Positions 12,601 to 21,548 of a stretch of DNA of 64,000 nucleotides are shown in pieces; position 1 is the stretch's first letter; the number at the start of each line of letters is the position of its first letter. The stretch covers positions 1 to 64,000 of the forward strand of contig JAULBX010013541.1 of NCBI GenBank assembly GCA_032358255.1, in the 5' to 3' direction. Both the position numbers and the translations under genes were made by a program. Below the pieces are notes generated by a model. That model did not search any database. It was not told the DNA's origin and saw nothing but the letters and a program-made list of their open reading frames with translations. The stretch is from Heterotrichella gracilis (Eukaryota > Sar > Xanthophyceae > Tribonematales > Xanthonemataceae).

Positions 12601-15600
12601 TTCACTCGACTCTGCATGGTTAATACAAGGCGACGCACCGTTCTCCCTGATCGCGTGCGTCGGGCGGTGAGCACAGGCGGCGGAGGTGAGCTGTTCTCCT
12701 CTCCCCCCTCCTCCCCACCCTCCTCATGCTCCCCTGGCGGACTGGCCTCAAGCAGCTTCTGCACAGCGCATGGTGGGGAGGGCAGTTGATTGATAGATCT
12801 GTCGATAAATCAATGCAGTCCCATATTTGAATGCCGCCCAATGCGCATCGGTTGCAAGGCATAACGGCTCCTGGGTTTTGAATCGCAAGTTGGCTCAAGA
12901 GTGCTATACATAATTACCTAGCACCACCCTTATTCCCTTCAACACCCCCCACCTTGATCACCCCCAGATTGTACTCCACCACCTCCTGATCACCCTCACA
13001 CACAGGATCTCGTAGCCACTCCAGGGCGGCCTCTCTAGAACGCATCCTTAACCCCAAAAAAGAACCATACTTCAATGTAAACCCCCCTTGCATAACAGAC
13101 CCCTGGCCCCAACTCTCCTTACCCCCACCCTCCCCCATTGAGGGTTCTGAGTTACCCCCCCACCCACCTTGATCACCCCCAGATTGTACTCAACCACCTC
13201 CTGGTCACCCTCACACACAGGGTCACGCAGCCACTCAAGGGTTGCCTTGCGGGCCGCATCGCGCCTGGCCCCCTCCGCCACCACCCACTCCTCAACCTGC
13301 AGGGCCACCGGGTCGGGCTTGGGCTCCGGTGGTGGGGCGGTGGGGGGTGGGGCGCCGGAGCGGGGCCCGTTGAAGGGGCGCTTGTGGGTGGACTGCAGCG
13401 GTGGGAAAGGCGGTGGTTGGTGGAGGTGGTAGGTGGGTGGTGTTGAGTTATAAATTGCCTCAAAACTGCGCGATTTCTAGTTCCTTTTCCATTATATATA
13501 TGTGTGTGTATTTTTGTGCACACAAGGGTAATATACCTGCCTTGCGCCATGCTGGCCTATATGATACATACCCACGCCAGCACATACATCATTCCCACGT
13601 CCATATACATCTACCCCTTGCCACGAAATCATCTCCCCACATTCCCCCCCACCCCCCCCCACCACCCACCTTGTCCATGGCGGGAGCTGGGCGCTTGTGG
13701 AATCGCTGGCGCTGGGTGGCGTCAGGGATTGGGTGGCGCCTGCCCTGCAGCTGCTCACTCACAAAGGAGGGGGGGTTGCTGGCGGAGGGGGCGGGGTCGG
13801 TGGGGTGGGGGTCGCCGCCGGTGGGGGGTGGGGGCTGCGCCGCCTGCACAACACCACTCGCATGAGTGAAGGAACTAAAAACCATAAAACCCTTCACGTA
13901 GAACCCTAGACACTCTACAGATTGTCTGTTGCAACCCAAATTCCTGCGCCCTCAAACCCTAAACCCTAACCCAGCATGGACCACACCACACGCTAATGAT
14001 AGAGTGTCTGCCACAGCCACAGCCCTGGCCTCCGCACAAGCACGGATGGCGAAACCCTGGCACATGCGTGCCCAGCAATTGTAAGTTCAATGGCCATCAG
14101 CCTTAGCCATCTACCCCAGCCATCAACGACCATTTAGCTAAATGATGAGCTAAAATGATTACCCCTGGTCGCCAACACACCCGGCCCACGCCACTCCTCC
14201 CCCTCTCCCATCCACTTGGCAAGCCATGCACCTCCCCAGCACCTCCCTTTTGGAACCCTCCATCATGGCCTTCAACCAGCATAAAACCCCATTCAAATTC
14301 CCACTGCCCATGGGATGCACCAGGAGGACTTTAATATATCACGTTATGTGATATCTTAAAAGTCCTTCTGGGTGCACGCTGCTAAATGCGCAATCTGGTT
14401 AAACACCACCACCACTAGCCCATACCCCCGTTCTACCCGGGGTCCAACCCCGCCACGCACCTCCCCCTCCCCTTGCGCCCCCTCCTCATGCGACCCCTTG
14501 ATCATTGCCTTCAGCCAGCGCAGCACCCCGTCCATGTTCCCGCTGGCCATGGGGTGCGCGCTGCTGAACGGCTCCTGCGTGTGGTAGTCGTAGTGCCCGT
14601 CGTGCGTGCCCCGCTCCACCCCGACCACCGCCAGGTGCTCCTTGCCTGCCTCATCGGTGAGGTAGAAGCGGGAGCCGCGCTGCCCATCTTCGTCGTACTT
14701 GTGGATCCTGGTGTGTGGGAAGGGAAGATTTAGGGTTCCGAATTTCATGAACAGGTCAAAGGTTCAGGGAATCAGGGGTTAGGGTTTGTAATGCTCATCG
14801 TGCGTGTCACGCTCCACCCCCGCCCCCGCCAGGTGCTCCTTGCCTGCCTCGTCAGTGAGGTAGAAGCGCGACCCGCGCTGCCCATCTTCGTCGTACTTGT
14901 GGATCCTGCGGGGTGGGTGGAGGGTTTAGGGTTTAGGGCTTCAGAATTGATGTTGGCCCATCTTCGTAGTACTCTTGAATCCTACACACCGTGTGTGCCA
15001 GCGGCCAGGGTCAGGATTTAAAGATTTAGGGGTAGGGTTCTGGTTTGATGTCAAGACCTCGACATCATACATGTGCGCCAGCTCCTACACATTTAGGGTT
15101 TAGGGTTCAAGGATAAGGGGCTAGCATTTATGTGTACCAGTGCCGTTGCCCACCTGTACGCCACCAAGTGTGATATGTGCGCCAGCTCCTGTATACCATA
15201 ATTTAGGTTTAGGGTTTAGGATTACCCCGTTGCCCACCTGTAGGCCACAAAGGGCGGCATGTGCGCCAGCTCCTGCACGTTTAGGGATTAGGGTTCAAGG
15301 TTTAGGGTTATGTCTTGTGCCCACCTGTAGGCCACAAAGGGCGGCATGTGCGCCAGCTCCTGCACATCTGGCGGGTGCAGCGGGTCGTCCGTTTGCACAT
15401 GGTACCCCTGCCGCTCCTGGCTCTCCTGGATCAGGTCGTCAAGCCACGCCACAAGGTCCTGCAGGGGTAGCGGTGGGTGGTGGATGGTGGGGTCACAGCA
15501 GGTCGGCAGGTGGGTGGAGTGGTCGACTGGCGTGTGGAGTGGTTGGGTGGGGCCAGGTGGGTAAGAGGAGTGGTGGGTGCACAGCCTGCGGAGAGGGGTC

Positions 15601-16093
15601 GGCCCTGGGGAATCCCAAGACAGCCACCTGGAGAAAACCCTAAACCCTAACCCTAAAGGGCCACCAAGCCGCCAGCCACCAGGGACCACCATGCCCCCCA
15701 GCGCGGCCGCACCTTGCGGTTCTTGAAGTCGCAGGGTCGGTGCGCAAAGGCCTTGACATTGCGGTAGCTGTAGTGCGCGTCCCCTATGTTTTCCCCCCTG
15801 GCCGCCAGCACCTGATTACCGTGAAGGTCAACCAGATAAAACTCCACCGACCCGCTCCTCCCCCCCTTGTCCTTATCCCCCCGTTTTCCCCCTTGCTCCT
15901 TTTTCACCTCCTCGTGCGACACCCACACGGTGTGCAGGGGGTGTGGCTGGTGGTGCTGCTGCTCCCCCCGCTCCCCCTCCAACTGCTCCTCCTCCCCCAC
16001 CTCCGCCATCGCCCCGCGTGGGGAGCGGCCCTGTGGGGGTGGGGGATGGTGGGTCGTCAGCGACGCTGACTCAGCGGTATGTTGGGAGGGCAT
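9529..16093 (-). CDS. Nuclear-type acidic protein with duplicated N-terminal domain and TFIIS N-terminal-like region
   Basis: Fourteen exons join in phase to about 829 aa: 15713-16093, 15325-15458, 14461-14707, 13670-13843, 13168-13392, 12953-13030 (possible cassette), 12639-12758, 12229-12325, 11840-11979, 11291-11504, 10824-11027, 10473-10634, 9876-10009, 9529-9708. Exons 1-2 and exon 3 encode two related segments: VEFYLVDLHGNQVLAARGE... HYSYRNVKAFA ... LVAWLDDLI, and RFYLTDEAGKEHLAVVGVE... HYDYHTQEPF ... VLRWLKAMI. A Pro-rich linker and an acidic stretch (DYDDDDEDEDGKEE) follow. Then comes a helical region (LMADFPLVQTMRQLAH... ACRILHQWRRTVAAHL) that fits the TFIIS N-terminal (LW) fold seen in transcription elongation factors. 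The acidic tail ends in a basic/coiled segment. A chromatin or elongation role is inference only. The start Met is the first in-frame one in exon 1; MAEVGEEE at 16009 is an alternative. Confidence 0.75.
11592..11630. repeat. One-armed copy of the palindromic AAGGGTAATAAG element
   Basis: GCAAGGGTAATAAGGTATAA followed by ATAGGACCC matches the left arm and centre of the 50-bp palindromes at 25461, 25874 and 50191. The right arm is missing or decayed. It lies in an intron of the minus-strand gene. Confidence 0.5.
11945..12140 (-). repeat. Acceptor-side exon duplication
   Basis: The 5' end of the exon 11840-11979 (CCTGCCAGCCATGGCTGGTGG on the plus strand) is partly repeated at 12107-12140 (CCTGCCAGGCATCGCTGGTGG...), together with the following purine-rich intron sequence. 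The second copy lies in the upstream intron. Confidence 0.6.
12305..12425 (-). repeat. Acceptor-side exon duplication
   Basis: TTCACCTGCATGGGCGCCTG occurs at 12309-12328, across the acceptor of the exon 12229-12325, and again at 12403-12422 in the intron upstream. Both copies carry a usable AG. Confidence 0.7.
12953..13240 (-). repeat. Tandemly duplicated exon segment (EWLRDPVCEGDQEVVEY...)
   Basis: The last 26 codons of exon 13168-13392 are repeated at 12953-13030 with a phase-0 acceptor and donor of its own (GAG|GCC... ATCAAG|GTGGG). Over the shared core both copies encode the same residues (EWLRDPVCEGDQEVVEY and onward through GVIK). The base changes I count in that core, such as CTA/CTG, CGA/CGT and GAT/GAC, are all synonymous. 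This suggests the second copy is, or recently was, translated as a cassette or mutually exclusive exon. Confidence 0.75.
13954..13972. repeat. Telomere-like interstitial motif
   Basis: AAACCCTAAACCCTAACCC sits inside an intron of the minus-strand gene. Similar tracts occur at many places in the window, almost always in introns. Confidence 0.8.
14317..14374. repeat. 58-bp hairpin element in an intron
   Basis: GCACCAGGAGGACTTTAATA at the left pairs with TATCTTAAAAGTCCTTCTGG then GTGC at the right. The stem is about 27 bp with a very short loop. It resembles a tiny MITE remnant. Confidence 0.7.
14570..14910 (-). repeat. Partial duplication of exon 3 with its acceptor
   Basis: Positions 14630-14710 and 14829-14909 are near-identical (AGGTGCTCCTTGCCTGCCTC ... 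TTGTGGATCCTG), and the similarity continues further into the exon. Each copy ends at an acceptor AG|GATCC on the minus strand. Only the proximal copy (14461-14707) is a full exon; the distal copy is followed by TTTAGGG motifs. Confidence 0.8.
15060..15375 (-). repeat. Serial copies of an exon 3' end plus donor, separated by TTTAGGG
   Basis: The donor end of exon 15325-15458 (CCCACCTGTAGGCCACAAAG followed by GGCGGCATGTGCGCCAGCTC) recurs at about 15231-15278 and, more decayed, at 15151-15197, with a short trace at 15068. GTTTAGGGTTTAGG tracts separate the copies. Each complete copy still contains a GTGGG or equivalent donor on the minus strand. Confidence 0.85.
15633..15660. repeat. Telomere-like interstitial motif
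   Basis: AAAACCCTAAACCCTAACCC followed by TAAAGGG lies in the first intron of the minus-strand gene. Confidence 0.8.
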
Positions 16094-16446
16094 AGTGGTG
16101 GGTGTGTGGGCAGTTACGTGCAAGGGGAGGGGGAGGGAACCCCTGCAGGGTTCTGCAGGGCTGGGTGTGTGTGTGCATGTGTGGTGGTCAGGCGGGTGAG
16201 GGGTTGCACTCGTGCAGTTCCCACCCCCAGGGAGGCTTGCTAGCACAAGAGACTGTGCGTATGCGGTGTGCTTAACTACCAGTGGCCATGCAGGTGCAGG
16301 TGCGCGCAAAGAGAGAAAGTCTCCATGCTGATGCCGGTGCAGTATACCCATTGCACGGACCCATGATGGAGCTGGTGCAGATTCAGGTCACCCGCGGTGG
16401 TACAATTGATGTACAGGTGCAGCCGCGGCTGGTGCCTCTACCCACC

Positions 16447-17208
16447 TCAGCTGCTGGTGCTGGTGGGGGCTGGTGGCTCAAGCGTGACGTAAGCCTTTTT
16501 GTAATCAGGTCTACGAAAAAAGCCGTGTTTGCCACGCTTCTTCTTGCCCTCGTAGTTGACAGTGGCCACGCGCTTCACGTTCAAACCGTACACACGCTCC
16601 AGGAACTGCTTGATCTCGATCTGCAGGGGGTCAATATAGGGTTTAGGGTCGGTGCGGATCCCATGCGTGGTCAAAAGCGAAGCGAGGGTTTAGGGTTTAG
16701 GGTCGGTACGCCTCGTGCAGGGTTCAAGGCACGCCAGGGTTTACGGTTTAGGGTTTAGGGTCGGTGCAACTCTCATGCAGGCTTGCTGGTGCTGACTGTA
16801 TAAGCGGGCTGGCTTGCACTGGCGCCTGTGGTGGGTGTAGTGTGTGGCGGTGCATGGCATACCGCCAAAGGTGGCGCTGGCTTGCACAGGCATTTGGCTC
16901 GGGGCGTGGTGTGTGATACAAGGTGCGCGATACAAGGTTTGTGATACGTGGTGTTTGGTATTGCATGATCCCGTGACATGGTGTGTGGTGTGGGAAATGG
17001 TGTTATCTGGCATGTGGGTGTCAGATGTATGTACTGGTGGTATGTGGGGTGGGATGCGCTGCCTTGCCTTGGTCGCGCTAGGCACTGTCTTGAAGATGAC
17101 TTGGCTCAAGAAGCCTGTGGTTTCCAGCGTCTTCCTTTTCTCCTCTGACAGGGGCAGCAGCTTGAGGGAGAAGTTGGGGAGGAAGGTAGGCAAGCGCCTA
17201 AAAACCAT
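16447..17208 (-). CDS. Mitochondrial-type large-subunit ribosomal protein uL23
   Basis: Two exons (17068-17208 and 16447-16620) encode 104 aa. Ribosomal protein uL23 binds large-subunit rRNA near the exit tunnel. The N-terminal half (MVFRRLPTFLPNFSLKLLPL ... VIFKTVPSATK) and the C-terminal half (IEIKQFLERVYGLNVKRV, then NYEGKKKRGKHGFFRRPDYK and KAYVTL) match the mitochondrial/bacterial form rather than the longer cytosolic one. The short length fits. The intron uses a GC donor (CCAAG|GCAAGG) and a normal acceptor (CTGCAG|ATCGAG), and contains TTTAGGG tracts at 16684-16703 and nearby. The ATG at 17208 is the first Met; no clear presequence is visible, so a further 5' exon cannot be ruled out. 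Confidence 0.88.
16684..16703. repeat. Telomere-like interstitial motif
   Basis: GAGGGTTTAGGGTTTAGGGT is one of three TTTAGGG runs between 16627 and 16765, all inside the single intron of the uL23 gene. Each is followed by the phrase GGTCGGT(G/A)C, so the whole unit appears duplicated. Confidence 0.8.
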
Positions 17209-18525
17209 TCTGTTCTCCTGGAAGCATAGCGTGGAGCCCACTGTTGAGCGCTGGGAACAGCTAGCGGTGTGCATGCATGCATATGTTGCATACAAATGCA
17301 CACACTGTTACAGTTACAGTTGCGTGCGTGCCTTAGGTGGGATGCACCCACCGACAGTTGACACAGCCCCACACACTCCTGTCTTTCACAAGCAGCTGCC
17401 AGAATGCCAATCTGTTGTAACCCATTTGACAATCCCCGCTTGATGCAAATATGCATGCATATGAACTTGTGCTTCGAAGACGTGCCACGGGAGAGACTAC
17501 ACCTTATGGTAGTGTTGCAACAGTGATACAGGCAACCATTGCGCACCTGCAGGGAGCACTGTGAAAGGTGCACTCGGTACTAGACCACCAGTTTGGCCAT
17601 GGGCCCTCAACCTCACAGGCATCCACTCCACGGTGCTTCTTGCCACAACACAGCTTGTAAGTAAGGCATGTTTACAGTGGTGGTGGTGCCATCTGAGTCG
17701 TTGCCGCAACAATGACAACGACTTCGCATGTTGGCCGCAGTAATCCCGTTGCGGTTTCAGTATTCTCTCCGCTTTCGTAAATAGCAAGGGTTTTATCCAG
17801 GGTTTTATCGGCCGATTCGGCTGGTCAATCTTGAAGAGAAAAGAAGTCTCCATACTATATTGATCAAGTCAGGAGAGGTGTTGCAGAGGTGTAGACTGCA
17901 GCCATTCAATATATCTGAAATTGAGATGGGCATGCATGCATGCATATTTTATCTTGGCACCATACTGCGCTAGTGGGAGACTTGCGTGGGTAAAACTAGC
18001 TCGATTCAACAGAAATCCTGCTGTTTCATGCTTTTCCAGCGTCAAGGCGCTTATGCTGGTTATGGGGCTAACCACCGTGTTGTCCCCAACATATTTGCCC
18101 ACAGAGGATACCTAGTTGATTTCCACTCTCTGGCAAGGACTTGGAGTTAGCAAAATGTGGTAGCTGACTGGCCGGGGTGGGAGCGTGATGCAGCCTTGTG
18201 GGGCGCAGCTGCCCCTACATGCAGCCCCTGGGCAGTGTGGCAGGTGTAGGCCTGCAACTAGCGCCAGATGCAGGCAGTCAAAGCAGAGGACGATACTGCC
18301 AAGTATCTGGAGCCGCCGACCACAGCAAGGTACTATTGAGAGTATTGTAGCAGTCAGTGCACTCCCATTGAATAACCATGGTCAGTCTTGGTGTGCCCTG
18401 GTTGCCGACAGGGGTTTGACTGGTGGGATTATATAGTCATATACGGTATGTGCTGTAGCCTGCCAAACCCAACGCCAGCTAGTGAGTAGAACCGTGCTGC
18501 AGGACGTGGCCACACGACGGTGCAG
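17209..18525. other. No recognisable gene
   Basis: I see no supported coding region. Upstream exons of the plus-strand membrane protein that follows may lie in the right half, but none could be placed. Confidence 0.35.
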
Positions 18526-19138
18526 AGCAGCACCAACGATGCTAAGAGTAGTGTGGCAAGCAGCAGTGGCAGCAACCACCCGTCCTTCTATAAGGAGCAG
18601 GCCAAAGCCCAGCAACCAGCAGGTGTATGGCGAACTCATCACAGTGTTTGGAACGAAAGTCAGGACTGCCATTGCTTGCGTCTGACTATTTATTTATTTT
18701 CGTCCAATTAAATATTCCTTGTCAGTTGTTGTCTCAGCTGCCAACTCTGTCTTCCAGGTCGGGGTCCCCGCCAGGCAGCAAGAGCTGCTGCTACCTGTAT
18801 GGCTGATTAAACCCCTCTTCATCTTCGGCCTCGTGCTGAACATGGTCGGTTTGATCGTGGCGAGCTACTTTATTGGTGTCGCAGTGGAGGTACGGGATGG
18901 ATTAACCGTGTCAATCAACTGGTACCATCTTGTCACTTGTGGCTATTTGGAGAGTTGACACAAGGGTTTTGCACCCCTTTCCAACCCCACCAACGCCTGA
19001 TCTTTGCCCTTCCCTACAGTGGCTATTTGATCTACCTGGTAAATTATTCAATGCCGCGCCTCCAAGCCAGCTGGAGGCTGGTAAACCAGGTCAATCAATC
19101 GACGTCGCGACATCAAGCCGGCCTCCAGATTGGTCAAG
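18526..19138 (+). CDS. Unrecognised small membrane protein (partial model)
   Basis: Three phase-compatible exons are visible: 18526-18622 (Ser/Asn/Gln-rich), 18738-18889 and 19020-19138. The middle exon encodes a long hydrophobic stretch (LPVWLIKPLFIFGLVLNMVG, continuing LIVASYFIGVAVE) that should form one or two membrane helices, followed by WLFDLPGKLFN. The polar leader without acidic residues would suit an organelle-targeting peptide, but the true start and end are not located. No family is recognised. Confidence 0.4.
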
Positions 19139-19471
19139 GTGTGCCCCCACTCAACGCGCGCCCAGGCTTGCTGGGTGTGAATGCTGCTGTGGCCTTGAAG
19201 GAGGCAAAGAGGAATAATCAGGTGGTGAAGGGGTGGTCAGTGGGTCCAAGCTTAAGGTTTCTTAGGTGAAAGCGCAGGTTTTTCACTCGGGGCTAATGAG
19301 AGCAGAAGCGAACGTGCAAAGGTCCATTTCTTTTGTTCGGTCTGGTTGGACTTGAGGGGTCATTCAGTTTGAATCGGCAAGACTGTGCAGAAGATAAGAT
19401 TGCACTTGTCACACAGCTGAGGTGGTACCCGCCGCAGCCCAGCTACAATGCAGTTCGTACCTGTACCCTAA

Positions 19472-19716
19472 TGCCTGTAACCCTTACCCTAAACCCTAAG
19501 CCTTGTCGTCCCAGGCCCAGGCCTCTGCAATAAGTGTTGCCTTGGCGAGGCATGGTCGTTGAGTTGCCACTTTCTGCCGCACAACCAACCTTGGTGCCAC
19601 CTTGGTGGAGCGGCAGGAAGTGGGGACTGTATGACCATGCCTCGCCATGGCAACATTGGTTGCAGGGGCCTGAACCATGGTCGGACAAGGCTTTAGGGTT
19701 TGGGTAAGGGTTGCGG
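19472..19716. repeat. Second long foldback, about 245 bp
   Basis: Left arm (about 19472-19595) and right arm (about 19600-19716) are imperfect reverse complements at about 75-80%. Matching blocks include GGCGAGGCATGGTC / GACCATGCCTCGCC and CCTTGTC / GACAAGG. The outer ends carry telomere-like CCCTAAACCCTAAG and CTTTAGGGTTTGGG, which also pair with each other. The loop is only a few bases. Confidence 0.8.
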
Positions 19717-21548
19717 GGCTTTGGGCTAGGGTATAGAGTTCACTGCGCTTTCCCAGAGGTCTCTGCTTCAACCACTTTCTGCATTACGAGAGGGTAATTA
19801 TAGAGGGTTATTGCCTTCGTCATGTGGCGTCAGTTGGGGGAATTTCCTGTAGCCTGGGGATTGTACTTTGGTAGGCTGTATTTTACGCGGAGGGCAGAAC
19901 CATGGGATGATTTGATGCTTGGCACGAGTCGGCGCTCGTGTGTATTTGGATTCACTAGGTGTTCAGGCAACAGAATACTCATCACCACGCATGCACTTAA
20001 ATTCCATAGACACACCAGCCCAGACGCTTGACACGGCCCGGTGCACCCAGTCTGGCGACGTTTGCCACCTTGGTTGTGTCCCAACGGGTGGCGTGCGATG
20101 CTAGTAACTGAAAGCATGTTCACATCCTGTACATGCATATTGCTCAGCCCTGTGTACACAAGGGTTTTGTGTGTACCGTAAACCAGCTTGACTTATTGGA
20201 CAGGTAATTTACCAGCAAGCTTCCGGTGTAACAGCTGTCTCAAGCGTTCCTTTCCGTGGTTTACCCTGACAACTGCAATGCTGTGCTCTTGCATCTTTCA
20301 CCGGCACCACAGCCCCAGGCCGGCGGTCAGAGTGACAAGCCTAGAAGGGGGGTTCAGCACGACCCGGGTGAGGAGGTTTCGTGTGGCCTCAGTAGGGTTT
20401 TGGTAGGGTTTTGGCCGCACGGGTTTGGGGCTCATTGTTTCTTTTTCGGCGTTCTGTTCTTCTTCTCTTCGTTTGAAGTGTTAGAAGAAGACCTGCTGCC
20501 GGCGTGATACTTCAGCAACGGCAGTGAACACTGAAGGTGCTCCAACCCCGCCTGCCAACGGCATCCGTCCAGCGCAAAGAGTTCAGGTGGGTGCCATCTC
20601 TTGAGTGCATGCATTGGGAGTCGCCCTTACTAGCTTGTTGCACCCGAAGAGCGTCTGTTGTGCTCCCAACTTCGACTACACCAGACCCACATCACGTCTG
20701 TACTGCCCTGTAGCTGGCCTGCAAAGTTACACCTACTCGGGGTCCACTTGCATTTTAAAATCTGTGTCGTATCTGCCCAAGGCGATCTTTCCCAATAAGA
20801 GCTGCAAGCTTGTTGGCTTGCCATCTGGTATCTGGTTTGAGACCCGTGGCTTAGCGTCGTTGTGCACAAGTAATGGAACTATGTGGACTAGCCTGTTATC
20901 GTTGCCAAGTGGGGTTGGTGACCGCTTGCCCTGTTGACTTTAACACACAACCCCAGTAGTACAACCCTCGTCTATAGACGCTTACCTGTGCTGCCACCCC
21001 CAAGCGAGGTGTATGCGCTTAGCTCGTGCACGTTTGAGTACACTGGTGTGTTAGTACGGAACCTGTTACCGTACCGTACAAGTGTGCATCTTGTATGTTG
21101 AAAACAACCAATTACCAACCCAATGTGATGCCACCATTTTGCGTGCCTTTCACTGTGTCAGGCCAGATTATGACAGTGTCAGGCCAAATCATACCCCTAA
21201 GCATCATGCACCAGGTGTCAGGCCAGCCCGTCCTGTGTGCTTTTATGAGCTCCCCTGTACTTGCTGGGACCCTGGTTCACCTTGCGTATCAAGTTCCAAC
21301 AGGGGTGGTACTACTGAGCCAGGGAATACTTGGTACAGGCAGTGTCTAAGGTTGACTGCTAACTGGCTACAGGTGGTCCTGCAAACCGGCTGGTCTAGGC
21401 CTGGTTGGAAGCAGGCTGGGTGGTGTGCACACCTTCACACAGCTGACTACGTGTGGAGGCACCCAGTGAGTGGGCTTCAAGCCACGTGCACGCACTTCAA
21501 ACCAGCTTGCACCAGCCCTACAGGGTCCACTGCCAGCCTGCCAGCAGC
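19717..21548. other. No recognisable gene; short tandem motif
   Basis: No supported coding region is seen. A motif GTGTCAGGCCA(G/A) occurs three times at 21156-21228. A 110-codon open frame at 20605-20937 lacks any family resemblance and is probably chance. Confidence 0.35.

Noticed and set aside
13954-13972. Chromosome end or telomere
   Set aside because: Telomere-like tracts are only two to three units long, occur in both orientations and lie inside introns of continuous genes.
20605-20937. 110-codon plus-strand open frame
   Set aside because: No family resemblance, no splice partners and no sign of constraint; likely chance.
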